A DNA stretch of 64,000 nt from Cellulomonas sp. URHE0023 (GCF_000688475.1 NZ_JIAN01000009.1:265462-329461), one strand, 5' to 3'. Shown: positions 47,886-57,369, counted from the first letter of the stretch. Numbers and translations: made by a program. The notes: a model not told the origin generated them from the sequence alone.

Positions 47886-48878
47886 GTGAGTGCCGACGAC
47901 GTCATCGCCCTGCCGCTTGCCTTCAGTGGCCAGCGGCTGGACTGGCGCGACCTCCCGCGGCACGTCCGGGCCCGGATCACCGAGCTCGCCGGCTCTCAGG
48001 TCACCGCCGAGATCAGCGCGACGAGCGGGTTCAGCCCGGGCTTCGCAGCGGTCCTCGAGATGGCCGACGGACGTGGCGTCTTCGTCAAGGCCGTCTCCGG
48101 TGAGCAGAACCCCGTCTCCCCGCACCTCGCCCGCGCAGAGATCCGCGCGGCTCGCAGCCTCCCTCCGCAGGTGCCCGCGCCCGAGCTCCTGTGGTTCTCG
48201 GACGACGACGACTGGGTCATCCTGGGCTTCGAGGTGGTGCACGGCCGCTCCCCGGAGCTCCCGTGGAAGCGCACAGACCTGGAGGCGGTCGCCGACGCGC
48301 TCGGCGCGCTCGCGGACGCCGAGCCCGTGCCCGGTCACCAGCTGCCGCGCACGGATGACCTCCTCGCCGACGACTTCACGGGCTGGCGCAAGCTGACCGC
48401 GCTGCCGGACCACGTCCAGGCGCAGTACGCCGAGGTGGCCGGCGACCTCGGCAGGTGGGCGTTGGACAACCGCGAGCAGCTCGTGATCTGGGAGCAGGAA
48501 GCGCTCCGGGTGTGCTCGGGCGACGCTCTCGTGCACGGCGACCTGCGCGCCGACAACGTGATGATCGACCACGACCACGACCACCGCGTCTGGCTCATCG
48601 ACTGGCCGCACGCCAGCGTGGGCGCGCCCTGGCTCGACCTCGCGTTCATGCTCCCCAGCGTCGCGCTGCAGGGTGGCGGTGACGCCGCGACGAACTTCCG
48701 CAGCCACGCCGTCTCGGACGGCGTGCACGACGACAACCTGCGCTCGAGCCTGGCCGGTCTCGCCGGCTACTTCGCGTGGAGCTCACGCCAGCCGCCGCCG
48801 CTCGGCATCCCGAACCTGCGACGGTTCCAGGCCGCCCAGGCCGTGGCCACCCTGCGCTGGCTGCGCGACCTGTCCTAG
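47886..48878 (+). CDS. APH-like phosphotransferase family protein
   Basis: 330 residues from GTG 47886. Aminoglycoside phosphotransferase/choline kinase-like fold: catalytic loop LVHGDLRADNVMI (H-G-D-x-R-x-D-N), metal-binding Asp in WLIDWPHAS. N-terminal VFVKAVSGEQN has the ATP-binding lysine. Resistance to a drug should not be assumed, as most of the superfamily act on metabolites. CAGGAT lies 7 bases before GTG 47886; ATG 47877 in frame is an alternative. Divergent from iscS, convergent with the PLDc_N gene. Confidence 0.8.
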   Translation: MSADDVIALPLAFSGQRLDWRDLPRHVRARITELAGSQVTAEISATSGFSPGFAAVLEMADGRGVFVKAVSGEQNPVSPHLARAEIRAARSLPPQVPAPELLWFSDDDDWVILGFEVVHGRSPELPWKRTDLEAVADALGALADAEPVPGHQLPRTDDLLADDFTGWRKLTALPDHVQAQYAEVAGDLGRWALDNREQLVIWEQEALRVCSGDALVHGDLRADNVMIDHDHDHRVWLIDWPHASVGAPWLDLAFMLPSVALQGGGDAATNFRSHAVSDGVHDDNLRSSLAGLAGYFAWSSRQPPPLGIPNLRRFQAAQAVATLRWLRDLS

Positions 48879-48881
48879 CAG

Positions 48882-48929
48882 GACGTCCCGGGAGGCGTGG
48901 TCAGCGACGTCCCGGGACGCGTCGTCAGC
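48882..48929. repeat. Two tandem 24-base repeats with internal palindrome
   Basis: GACGTCCCGGGA-GCGT-GTCAGC-like units at 48882-48905 and 48906-48929 match at about 21 of 24 positions. The second contains the perfect palindrome CGTCCCGGGACG. They lie in the gap between convergent genes and run into the last codon of the PLDc_N gene. Confidence 0.5.
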
Positions 48930-49320
48930 GGTCGGTCTCGCCGTTCTTCTGCAGCTTCGCCTCACGCTCGCGCAGCTGCTGCTCCCACTCCGCGAGCATC
49001 GCCTCGTGCTTGCGGTCGGACGCGCGCATGCCCGCCAGGAACTCCGGGTCATCGTCCGGCGACCCGTTGCGCGGCCGCTCGTACTCCGGGAACCCAGCGG
49101 TCTGCGTCGACGGCCAGGCCACCGCGCGCCCGCGCGTCGAGGACTCCGGCCGACCCGCGACGAGCCAGGCGATCGAGCCGACGATAGGCACGACGATGAT
49201 CAGGAAGACCCACAGCGTCTTGGGCAGGTTCCGCACCAGCAGCGAATCCGTCTGGATGCACTCGATCAGGCAGTAGACGAGCAGTGCGAGCTCGAGGATG
49301 TAAGGCAGAAAACGCAGCAT
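48925..49320 (-). CDS. PLDc_N-domain membrane protein
   Basis: 131 residues. Phospholipase D-nuclease N-terminal domain: two helices, LRFLPYILELALLVYCLIEC (about 2-21) and LPKTLWVFLIIVVPIVGSIAWLV (about 32-54), then AGRPE. A soluble 70-residue tail ends in a charged helix (AEWEQQLREREAKLQ). No catalytic HKD motif, so it is the membrane-anchor domain alone, probably a scaffold or small signalling protein. GGGAG precedes ATG 49320. Confidence 0.8.
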   Translation of the reverse strand: MLRFLPYILELALLVYCLIECIQTDSLLVRNLPKTLWVFLIIVVPIVGSIAWLVAGRPESSTRGRAVAWPSTQTAGFPEYERPRNGSPDDDPEFLAGMRASDRKHEAMLAEWEQQLREREAKLQKNGETDR

Positions 49321-49349
49321 GGGCTCCCCTGGGCGACGCCAGGTCGGTC

Positions 49350-49386
49350 ACCTGACGGTCAGCGGAACGCTAGCGGAGCGTCAGGT
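49350..49386. repeat. Inverted repeat upstream of the PLDc_N gene
   Basis: ACCTGACG (49350-49357) and CGTCAGGT (49379-49386), a perfect 8-base dyad 21 bases apart. Spacing fits two turns of the helix and a dimeric regulator or a loop. The 180-base gap to etfA holds no gene. Confidence 0.35.
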
Positions 49387-49491
49387 ACCTCGACCGGCGG
49401 TTGGGGCCCGACGGCGGCGGTGTCACCCTGATGGCGCATCCGACGACGCACCCCGGTCGGGCAACGCCCGCGTGTCCCGTCGTGTGGCGTC

Positions 49492-49507
49492 GGGCTGACG
49501 TCAGCCC
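49492..49507. repeat. 16-bp palindrome spanning the etfA stop
   Basis: GGGCTGACGTCAGCCC is a perfect palindrome with the etfA TGA in its middle. No spacer. It is the second palindrome in the window to span a stop codon (the other is at 2548). Confidence 0.4.
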
Positions 49508-50487
49508 TTCAGTCGACGCAGCTCCGCGACGGCCTGCGGCAGGACGGTGAACAGGTCACCGACGACGCCGAAGTCCGCGATCTCGAAGATCGGGGCGTCG
49601 GGGTCGGAGTTGATCGCGACGATCGTCCCGGACGCCTGCATCCCGCCGCGGTGGTGGACGGCCCCGGAGACGCCGACGCCCACGTAGAGCTTCGGAGCGA
49701 TCGTCACGCCGGTCTGGCCGATCTGCGCGTCGTGCCCGATCCAGCCCTCGTCGGTGGCCACGCGGGTCGCGCCGACCGCGCCGCCGATGACGTCGGCCAG
49801 CTCCTCGACGAGCGAGAAGTCACCCTCGGTCCCCCGGCCGCCCGCGACGACCACGGCAGCGCTCCCGAGGTCCGGGCGCCCGCTCTCCGGGCGCACGACC
49901 CGCTCGACGAGCGTCACGCGGCGCGCCTTCTCACTGACCGCGACGGCGTGGTCCGTGACCACGGGCGTCGTCGGGGCGATCGTCGAGACGACGACGCTGT
50001 TCGGCTTCACGGTGACGATCGCGAGCGGCGCGGTGATGGCGCACGTCGTGTTCCACGTCCCGGCGAACACGGTCTTGGCCGCGACGAAGCGCCCGTCCAC
50101 CAGCGACAAGGTGTCGGCGTCGGTGATGACACCCGCGCCGGTGCTGACGGCGAGGCGCGCGGCGGCCTCCTTGTTCTCGAACGACGACTCGAGCAGCAGC
50201 AGCCCGGCGCCGGTCGCGTCCAGCAACGACGCCAGGGCCTCGGCGAGCACCGCAGACAGGTGCAGGTCGCCGTCCGCGGACAGCCGGTGCATATGGGTGG
50301 CACCGAGGGAGGCCACGTCGTCGATCACGGAAGCCGACGGCTCGATCCCGTCGAGGGGCCAGGCCGCGTGCACGGGCGCGGAACCCGCCAGGCCGCGCGC
50401 CAGCGTGAGGAGCTCGCGGACCGGTGCGCGCAGGGCGCCGGTCTCGGTGTGGTCGAGCAGGACGAGCACGGGTGCAGCGACAGTCAC
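49501..50487 (-). CDS. etfA: Electron transfer flavoprotein alpha subunit
   Basis: 328 residues. Carries the FAD of the ETF heterodimer, which takes electrons from acyl-CoA and similar dehydrogenases. N-terminal domain shares the ETF fold with EtfB. The FAD-binding C-terminal block is visible: VVVAGGRGTEGDFSLVEELA, VGATRVATDEGWIGHDAQIGQTGVTIAPKLYVGVGVSGAVHHRGGM and NSDPDAPIFEIADFGVVGDL. It starts 18 bases after the etfB stop. Confidence 0.96.
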   Translation of the reverse strand: MTVAAPVLVLLDHTETGALRAPVRELLTLARGLAGSAPVHAAWPLDGIEPSASVIDDVASLGATHMHRLSADGDLHLSAVLAEALASLLDATGAGLLLLESSFENKEAAARLAVSTGAGVITDADTLSLVDGRFVAAKTVFAGTWNTTCAITAPLAIVTVKPNSVVVSTIAPTTPVVTDHAVAVSEKARRVTLVERVVRPESGRPDLGSAAVVVAGGRGTEGDFSLVEELADVIGGAVGATRVATDEGWIGHDAQIGQTGVTIAPKLYVGVGVSGAVHHRGGMQASGTIVAINSDPDAPIFEIADFGVVGDLFTVLPQAVAELRRLKG

Positions 50488-50505
50488 GGCGAGAGGTCCT
50501 GTTCT

Positions 50506-51300
50506 TCAGACGAGCTTGTTGTCGACGAGGTACGCCGCGAGCCGGGTGCCGGCGTCACCGGTGTCGTTGATCAGCACGCGGTTCTCGCGTGCCGGTCGGG
50601 CGGCAGCCTCGAGGACCTCGGTGCGAGCCCCCGGTGCGCCGACGCGCGAGGCGTCGACGCCGAGGTCCGCCAGCGTCAGCGTCGTGATCGGGATCTTGCG
50701 GGCGGCCATGATCCCCTTGAAGCCGGGGTACCGCGGCTCGTTGGCCTGGTCGGTGACCGAGACCAGTGCGGGCAGCGCCGCCTCGAGCACCTCCGAGGCG
50801 TGGTCGAGGTTGCGCCGGACCCGCACCGTGCGGGCGTCGGCGTCGACGGTCAGCTCGGCCGCGAGCGGCAGGGCGGGCACGTCGAGCAGCTCGGCGATCG
50901 CCGTCGGCAGCAGCGAGGTCAGTGCATCGAGCCCGGCCATGCCCGTGATCACGAGGTCCACGGGCTCCTGGGCGTCCAGGTGCTTGATCGCGGCGGCGAG
51001 CACTCGGGCGGTGCCGATCGCGTCGGAACCACCGATCGCGTCGTCGAGGACGTGCACGGCTTCCTGAGCGCCGAGCTGCAGTCCGCGACGGACGGCGTCG
51101 GCCGCGTCGGCGGGTCCCACGGTCAGCGCCACGACGGAGCCCTCCGACGCCTCGACGAGCGCGATGGCCGCCTCGAGCGCGTTCTCGTCGAGCTCGTTGA
51201 TGGTGCCGTCACCCCCGTCGCGCACCACGCGGCGGTCCGGGCCGAGGGCCCGCTCCGACTGGATGTCCGGGACATGCTTCACGCACACGACGATCCTCAC
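50506..51300 (-). CDS. etfB: Electron transfer flavoprotein beta subunit
   Basis: 264 residues from GTG 51300. Holds AMP and pairs with EtfA. Landmarks: RIVVCVKHVPDIQSERAL, INELDENALEAAIALVE, VVALTVGPADAADAVRRGLQ, VDLVITGMAGLDALTSLLP (the VLTG-like family motif region) and the recognition loop area KGIMAARKIPITTLTL. TAACCT lies 7 bases upstream of the GTG, so a leaderless message is likely. Divergent from glgX by 103 bases. Confidence 0.95.
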   Translation of the reverse strand: MRIVVCVKHVPDIQSERALGPDRRVVRDGGDGTINELDENALEAAIALVEASEGSVVALTVGPADAADAVRRGLQLGAQEAVHVLDDAIGGSDAIGTARVLAAAIKHLDAQEPVDLVITGMAGLDALTSLLPTAIAELLDVPALPLAAELTVDADARTVRVRRNLDHASEVLEAALPALVSVTDQANEPRYPGFKGIMAARKIPITTLTLADLGVDASRVGAPGARTEVLEAAARPARENRVLINDTGDAGTRLAAYLVDNKLV

Positions 51301-51307
51301 GCGGGGA

Positions 51308-51313
51308 AGGTTA
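51308..51313 (-). promoter_or_regulatory. -10 box of a leaderless etfBA promoter
   Basis: TAACCT, 7 bases (TCCCCGC), then GTG 51300. Confidence 0.55.
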
Positions 51314-51391
51314 CCCGCCGCGGCGGTCCGGCCCGACGCCCGTTCCGCCTGCCGGGAACGCGCCGGCCGCACATCGGCGCGCGTGTTCCTC

Positions 51392-51397
51392 CACAAT
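51392..51397 (+). promoter_or_regulatory. -10 box of a leaderless glgX promoter
   Basis: CACAAT (four of six to TATAAT), 6 bases (GTCGAG), then GTG 51404. It shares the gap with the etfBA promoter. Confidence 0.45.
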
Positions 51398-51403
51398 GTC
51401 GAG

Positions 51404-53590
51404 GTGACCTCCAGCCCTACGCGCAGTCGCCCACCGCGCCTCGGCGTGCACGTGACCGATCTCGGGGTGGACGTCGCGGTGTACGCCGCGCACGCCACGG
51501 CCGTCGACTTGTGCTTGTTCGACGGTCCCAAGGAACGACGCGTCTCCCTCGACGGCCCGGTGCACGGGGTGTTCAGCGCGAGCGTGGCGGGAGTGCTGCC
51601 CGGCCAGCGCTACGGGTTCCGGGCGCACGGCCCCTGGGAGCCGAGCGCGGGCTACCGGTACAACCCGGCCAAGCTGCTCGTCGACCCCTATGCCCGCGGG
51701 CTGGTGGGCGAGCTTGGGTACGGCCCCGAGACCTACGGCCACGTCGTGGGTCCCGACCTGACCGGCGATCCGTACGGTCCGGCCAGCTCGATCGACTCTG
51801 CGCACGCCGTGCCGCACTCGGTCGTCGTCGACACCCGCAACCTGACCAGTCCCGACCCGACGGCGAACCGGCCGTGGGTGCCGTGGTCGCGCTCCGTGAT
51901 CTACGAGGCCCACGTCCGCGGTCTGACGCTCCTGAACGACCATCTGCCGCCTGAGCTGCGCGGTACGTACGCCGGCTTGGCGCACCCGTCGGTGGTCGAC
52001 CACCTGCTCTCCCTCGGCGTCACCGCGATCGAGCTGCTGCCGGTCCACACGTTCGCCTCCGAGCCGCACCTGATCGAGAAGGGCCTGACCAACTACTGGG
52101 GCTACAGCTCGCTCGGGTTCTTCGCCCCGCACGCCGCGTTCGCCACGGCCGCGGCCCGCCAGGACGGTCCGGCGGCGATCCTCGACGAGCTGCGTACCGC
52201 CGTGCACGCGTTGCACGAGGCCGGCCTCGAGGTGCTTCTCGACGTGGTCTACAACCACACGTGCGAAGGCGGCCTCCCGGGCCAGCACGTCTCGTGGCGC
52301 GGTCTGGACAACGCCGCCTACTACCGGCACAACGGAGGCGCCCCGGCTGCCCTCGACGACGTGACGGGCACGGGCAACACCCTCGACTTCCGCCGCCCCG
52401 AGGTGGTCCGGATGACCCTGGACTCGCTGCGCTACTGGGCGGACGTCGTGGGGGTCGACGGCTTCCGGTTCGACCTGGCCGTGACCCTCGGGCGGGACGG
52501 CGGTGGCTACTCCCCGGACCACCCCGCAATCGTCGCGATGGCCACCGAGCCGAGCCTGCACGGCCTCAAGCTCATCGCCGAACCGTGGGACGTGGGACCT
52601 GGCGGGTGGCGCACCGGCCAGTTCCCGCCGCCGTTCGGCGAGTGGAACGACCGGTTCCGCAACGCCGTGCGCTCCTTCTGGCTCGCCGACCCGGCCCGCG
52701 CCGCGCACGGGCTGCCCGGGCACCGCGCGCGCGACCTGGCGACGCGTCTGTCCGGCTCTGTGGACCTGTTCGGCCACAGCGACCCACCGCTCGTCCGCGG
52801 GCCCATCGCGTCGGTCAACTACATCACCGCGCACGACGGCTTCACGATGGCCGACCTGGTTGCCTACGACCACAAGCACAACGCGGCCAACGGCGAGCAG
52901 AACCGGGACGGGTCCGACGACAACCGCTCGTGGAACCACGGCATCGAGGGGCAGGTCACCGTGGACTCCCCAGCGGCCGACATCGTCCCCCTGCGTCGCC
53001 GCTCGATCCGCAACCTGTTCGCGACCCTGGTGCTTGCCGCGGGCGTTCCCATGATCACGGCGGGCGACGAGATGGGCCGGTCGCAGAAGGGCAACAACAA
53101 CGCGTACTGCCAGGACTCCGAGATCTCCTGGATGCGCTGGGACCTGGTGCCCTGGCGCAAGGACCTCCTCGCTACGGCGCGGTCGCTGCTGGCCCTGCGC
53201 CGAGACCACCCCGCGCTGCGGACCGAGCAGTTCTACACCGGGCGCCCGGTAGGGCCGGGCCGCCGGCCGGACCTGGCCTGGTACGACGCGCTGGGCAACC
53301 TGTTCGACCACGACCGCTGGTACGACCCGTCCGTGCGGACCCTCCAGATGGTGCGCACGGCCGCGCTGCCGGAGAAGGACACGGTCATGATCGTCATCAA
53401 CGGCTCTCTCGACGCGATGCACCTCGTGCTGGCCGACGACCACGGGGGACGCTGGCGCCTGGCGTGGGACTCGGTGTGGGAGCACCCGAACGAGGAGTCC
53501 GCGGTCGCGATCGAAGGCGGCCTGTACGCGGAGCCGGGCGAGGCGTCCGTCATCGAGCCCATGAGCATGCGCGTGTACGTGCTCGTCTGA
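51404..53590 (+). CDS. glgX: Glycogen debranching enzyme
   Basis: 728 residues. GH13 isoamylase-type enzyme that removes short alpha-1,6 branches. N-terminal CBM48-like beta domain (about 8-140; YGFRAHGPWEPSAGYRYNPAKLL is a GlgX/TreX signature), barrel with DVVYNHT, nucleophile D357 in GFRFDLAV, acid/base E393 in LIAEPWDVGPGG, and AHDGFTMADLVAYDHKHN. GTG 51404 is chosen because the frame upstream has no conserved residues and a -10 box lies 6 bases before it. The enzyme opens the alpha-glucan cluster. Confidence 0.94.
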   Translation: MTSSPTRSRPPRLGVHVTDLGVDVAVYAAHATAVDLCLFDGPKERRVSLDGPVHGVFSASVAGVLPGQRYGFRAHGPWEPSAGYRYNPAKLLVDPYARGLVGELGYGPETYGHVVGPDLTGDPYGPASSIDSAHAVPHSVVVDTRNLTSPDPTANRPWVPWSRSVIYEAHVRGLTLLNDHLPPELRGTYAGLAHPSVVDHLLSLGVTAIELLPVHTFASEPHLIEKGLTNYWGYSSLGFFAPHAAFATAAARQDGPAAILDELRTAVHALHEAGLEVLLDVVYNHTCEGGLPGQHVSWRGLDNAAYYRHNGGAPAALDDVTGTGNTLDFRRPEVVRMTLDSLRYWADVVGVDGFRFDLAVTLGRDGGGYSPDHPAIVAMATEPSLHGLKLIAEPWDVGPGGWRTGQFPPPFGEWNDRFRNAVRSFWLADPARAAHGLPGHRARDLATRLSGSVDLFGHSDPPLVRGPIASVNYITAHDGFTMADLVAYDHKHNAANGEQNRDGSDDNRSWNHGIEGQVTVDSPAADIVPLRRRSIRNLFATLVLAAGVPMITAGDEMGRSQKGNNNAYCQDSEISWMRWDLVPWRKDLLATARSLLALRRDHPALRTEQFYTGRPVGPGRRPDLAWYDALGNLFDHDRWYDPSVRTLQMVRTAALPEKDTVMIVINGSLDAMHLVLADDHGGRWRLAWDSVWEHPNEESAVAIEGGLYAEPGEASVIEPMSMRVYVLV

Positions 53591-53597
53591 GCCGTCG

Positions 53598-53627
53598 ACG
53601 CCTTCTGAACAACCGTCCAGAAGGCGT
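53598..53627. promoter_or_regulatory. 30-bp near-perfect dyad before the FAD dehydrogenase
   Basis: ACGCCTTCTG a AC aacc GT c CAGAAGGCGT: 12 of 13 pairs around a 4-base centre. It is 8 bases after the glgX stop and touches the first base of the TACGGT -10 box at 53627. As RNA it would be a strong terminator hairpin but has no T run; as DNA it would be an operator covering the -35 region. No regulator gene is adjacent. Confidence 0.6.
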
Positions 53628-53632
53628 ACGGT
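53627..53632 (+). promoter_or_regulatory. -10 box of a leaderless promoter (FAD dehydrogenase)
   Basis: TACGGT, 7 bases (ACGTGTC), then ATG 53640. Confidence 0.5.
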
Positions 53633-53639
53633 ACGTGTC

Positions 53640-55286
53640 ATGACCAACACCGTCGTTGTCATCGGCGCAGGCCTGTCCGGGCTCGTCGCCACCGCAGAGC
53701 TGCTCGCCGCCGGACACCACGTGACCCTGCTGGACGCCGAGAACGGAGCCAGCCTCGGCGGCCAGGCGTTCTGGTCGTTCGGCGGCCTCTTCCTGGTCGA
53801 CTCACCCGAGCAGCGACGCCTCGGCGTCAAGGACTCCGCCGACCTCGCGCTGGCCGACTGGCTGGGATCCGCGCAGTTCGGCGACGCCGACCGTTGGGGG
53901 CGCGCCTGGGCCGAGGGGTTCGTGTCCTTCGCCGCCGGGGAGATGCGGTCGTGGCTGGCCGGTCAGGGTGTGAAGTGGTTCCCGCTCGTGCAGTGGCCCG
54001 AGCGGGGCGGCTACCAGGCAGGCGGCCACGGCAACTCGGTCCCGCGGTTCCACGTCACCTGGGGCACCGGCCCCGGGATCCTCGAGCCGTTCGTCCGCGC
54101 GCTGCTCGACGCCCGTCGCTCGGGCCGGGTCGACGTGCGCTTCCGGCACCGCGTCACCGGACTGGTCCTCACGGACGGCGTCGTGACCGGTGTGCGCGGC
54201 GAGGTGCTCGCCTCCGACGGCGTCGACCGCGCAGTCCCGAGCAGCCGCACAGTGGTGCGCCCGTTCGAGCTCGCCGCCGACTCCGTGGTCGTCGCGAGCG
54301 GCGGCATCGGCGCGAACCACGACCGCGTCCGCGCCACATGGCCCTCCGCGGCCGGCGCCCTGCCCGCCCGCATGCTCTCCGGCGTCCCCGACCACGTGGA
54401 CGGCTCAGGCATCGAGGCCGCCCGGGACAGCGGCGCCGCCGTCGTGCACGAGGACCGCATGTGGCACTACCCCGAAGGCATCACGAACCACTCACCCGTC
54501 TGGAGCGAGCACGGCATCCGCATCCTCGCCGGCCCGAGCAGCCTGTGGCTCGACGCCGACGGCAACCGCCTGCCCACACCCCTGTTCCCGGGCTTCGACT
54601 CCCTCGGCGCACTGACCCACATCACCCAGCGCGGTGACGACCACTCGTGGTTCGTCCTCGACAAGACGATCCTGGGCGCCGAGTTCGCACTGTCGGGCTC
54701 CGAGCAGAACCCTGACCTCACCGGCAAGGACCTGCGCCTGCTCCTCGAGCGCGTCAAGCCGGGGGCCGTCGGTCCGGTGGAGACGTTCGCGCAGAAGTCC
54801 GACGAGTTTCTGTGGGCCGACACCCCCGCCGAGCTGGCCGCGAAGATGAACGGTCTGTCCGGGACCACCCGGATCGACGCGGCAGCGCTGACCCGCACGA
54901 TCGAGGCGCGCGACCAGCAGGTCGCGACCGGGCTCGGCAAGGACCCGCAGGTCGTCGCGACCGCCATGGCCCGCCGGTTCGTCGTGGACAAGCTCATCCG
55001 CGTGGCCAAGCCGCACCGGCTGCTCGACCCTGCACACGGCCCCTTGCTCGCGGTCCGGCTGTCCGTCCTCACGCGCAAGACACTGGGCGGCCTGCATACC
55101 GACCTCGAGGGACGGGTGCTGCGGCCGGACGGCCAGGTGCTGCCCGGCCTGTGGGCCGTGGGCGAGGCCGCGGGCTTCGGCGGCGGTGGCGTGCACGGTC
55201 ACCGGGCCCTGGAGGGGACGTTCCTCGGAGGTTGCCTGTACACGGGCCGCACGACCGGCAGGGCGCTCGCGGCCACCATGCGCTGA
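53640..55286 (+). CDS. FAD-binding dehydrogenase (3-ketosteroid dehydrogenase/fumarate reductase-like)
   Basis: 548 residues. N-terminal FAD motif VVVIGAGLSGLVATAELLAAG, then LDAENGASLGGQAFWSFGGL, both typical of the KstD/fumarate reductase flavoprotein family. VVASGGIGANHDRVRATWP and the final GLWAVGEAAGFGGGGVHGHRALEGTFLGGCL complete the FAD site. Predicted to reduce or dehydrogenate a ring or unsaturated acid; it is not part of glucan synthesis although it lies between glgX and glgE. Substrate unknown. Confidence 0.85.
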   Translation: MTNTVVVIGAGLSGLVATAELLAAGHHVTLLDAENGASLGGQAFWSFGGLFLVDSPEQRRLGVKDSADLALADWLGSAQFGDADRWGRAWAEGFVSFAAGEMRSWLAGQGVKWFPLVQWPERGGYQAGGHGNSVPRFHVTWGTGPGILEPFVRALLDARRSGRVDVRFRHRVTGLVLTDGVVTGVRGEVLASDGVDRAVPSSRTVVRPFELAADSVVVASGGIGANHDRVRATWPSAAGALPARMLSGVPDHVDGSGIEAARDSGAAVVHEDRMWHYPEGITNHSPVWSEHGIRILAGPSSLWLDADGNRLPTPLFPGFDSLGALTHITQRGDDHSWFVLDKTILGAEFALSGSEQNPDLTGKDLRLLLERVKPGAVGPVETFAQKSDEFLWADTPAELAAKMNGLSGTTRIDAAALTRTIEARDQQVATGLGKDPQVVATAMARRFVVDKLIRVAKPHRLLDPAHGPLLAVRLSVLTRKTLGGLHTDLEGRVLRPDGQVLPGLWAVGEAAGFGGGGVHGHRALEGTFLGGCLYTGRTTGRALAATMR

Positions 55287-55346
55287 GAGGCGCTCGTGGC
55301 CCGTCCCACATTCCGCTACCAGATGCCTGCCACCTGCACCTACGGA

Positions 55347-55352
55347 TAGGTT
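55347..55352 (+). promoter_or_regulatory. -10 box of a leaderless glgE promoter
   Basis: TAGGTT, 7 bases (CGGGACT), then GTG 55360. Promoter for the glgE-treS-mak operon. Confidence 0.55.
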
Positions 55353-55359
55353 CGGGACT

Positions 55360-57365
55360 GTGACGACTCTCCCGGGCGAGAACAGCCCGAACATCGGCCG
55401 CATCCCTGTCGTGGACGTCTCCCCCGTCGCCGAGGCGGGGCGCTTCCCGGCCAAGGCCGTCGTCGGTGAAGCGGTCCCGATCCGCGCGACCGTGTTCCGC
55501 GAGGGTCACGACGCGGTCGGTGCGACGGCCGTGCTCACGGACCCCTCCGGCGTCGACCGCGCGAGCGTGCGCATGGTCGACATCGCGCCCGGGCTCGACC
55601 GGTTCGAGGCCCGCGTGGTCCCCACCAGCACCGGCAGGTGGACCTTCCGCGTCGAGGGCTGGTCGGACCCTTACGGCACCTGGGCGCACGACGCGTCGAT
55701 CAAGGTCGAGGCCGGTGTCGACGTCGAGCTCATGCTCACCGAAGGCGCACTGCTGCTCGAGCGGGCGAGCCGACGCAAGGGCACGAAGGGCATCCAGCCG
55801 GTGCTGCTGGACGCGGTCGTCGGCCTGCGCGACCACACCCGGCCGCCCGCCGACCGGCTCGCGGCGGGACTGTCGGCGGCCGTGCGGTCAGCGCTCGACG
55901 CGCACCCGTTCCGTGAGGCCGTGACGCGCTCGCCGTCGTACCCGCTCGTGGTCGACCGGCCGCTCGCACTCGCAGGCTCCTGGTACGAGCTGTTCCCGCG
56001 GTCGGCCGGGGCCACCTACGACTACGACACCGGCACCTGGACGTCCGGCACGCTGCGCACAGCGGCGCTCGACCTGCCGCGGATCGCCGGGATGGGGTTC
56101 GACGTCGTCTACCTGACGCCCGTCCACCCGATCGGCACCACGCACCGCAAGGGCCGCAACAACGCGCTCGACGCGGAGCCGGGCGACCCCGGGTCGCCCT
56201 ACGCGATCGGGTCGAAGGACGGCGGGCACGACGCCATCGAGCCGTCGCTCGGCACGTTCGACGACTTCGACTACTTCGTCGCCCAGAGCCGCGCCCTCGG
56301 GATGGAGGTCGCGCTCGACGTCGCTCTGCAGTGCTCACCGGACCACCCGTGGGTGACCGCCCACCCGGAGTGGTTCACCACTCGTGCGGACGGCACCATC
56401 GCCTACGCCGAGAACCCGCCGAAGAAGTACCAGGACATCTACCCGCTGAACTTCGACAACGACCCCGAGGGCATCTACCGCGAGATCCGTCGGGTCCTGC
56501 AGGTGTGGATCGACCACGGCGTCACGCTGTTCCGCGTGGACAACCCGCACACCAAGCCCCTCGACTTCTGGGAGCGGATCCTGGCCTCGGTCCGGGCCGA
56601 CCACCCCGAGGTGATCTTCCTGTCCGAGGCGTTCACGCGCCCGGCCATGATGCAGACGCTCGCCAAGATCGGCTTCCACCAGTCGTACACGTACTTCACC
56701 TGGCGCAACACCAAGGCCGAGCTGACGGAGTACCTGGCCGAGGTGTCCGGCGAGCAGGGCTCCTGGATGCGGCCGAGCTTCTGGCCGACGACGCACGACA
56801 TCCTCCCGCCGTACCTGCAGGCCACCGGCGTACCGGGCTTCGCGGTGCGGGCGGTTCTCGCGGCCTGCGGCGCGCCGACCTGGGGCATCTACTCGGGCTA
56901 CGAGCTCGTCGAGAACGTCCCCAGGCCGGGCGTGGAGGAGCAGATCGACAACGAGAAGTACGAGTTCAAGCCCCGCGTCTGGGGGGTCGCCGACAGCCTC
57001 GGCATCAGCCTGCTGCTGGGCCGTCTCAACGAGATCCGTCGCAACCACCCGGCTCTGCAGCAGCTGCGCAACCTGCACGTGCACCCGACGTCCGACGACG
57101 CGCTCGTGGCGTTCTCCCGGCACCTGTCCGCCGAGAACTCGCCCACCGGTCGGGACGACACCATCCTCGTGATCGTCAACCTGGACACGTCGAGCGCCCG
57201 CGAGGGGTGGGTGGACCTGGACCTCGACGCGCTCGGCCTCGGGCACGGCCGGCCGGTCGTCGCCCACGACGTGCTGTCCGACGACGCCTACGAGTGGTCG
57301 TCGCCGGCCTACGTCCGGCTGGACCCCGTGGTGCGCGTCGCGCACGTGATCCGCCTGGTGTCGAC

Positions 57366-57369
<4 letters not shown>
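55360..57369 (+). CDS. glgE: Alpha-1,4-glucan:maltose-1-phosphate maltosyltransferase
   Basis: 669 residues. Extends alpha-1,4-glucan by transferring maltosyl units from maltose 1-phosphate. GH13_3 fold: N-terminal N/S domain (about 15-200), barrel with nucleophile D394 in [14 protein letters not shown] and acid/base E423 in [11 protein letters not shown]. These numbers equal those reported for Streptomyces coelicolor GlgE (D394, E423), which supports GTG 55360 as the start. The [13 protein letters not shown] and [18 protein letters not shown] blocks are GlgE-specific. First gene of glgE-treS-mak; the stop overlaps treS by 4 bases. Confidence 0.96.

Noticed and set aside
47886..48878. Aminoglycoside resistance gene
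   Set aside because: The kinase fold is shared by many metabolic kinases, there is no resistance context and no signs of a mobile element.
49651..51954. Long plus-strand frame across etfA, etfB and the start of glgX
   Set aside because: It crosses two opposite-strand genes and the glgX start in another frame. The composition is shadow-like.
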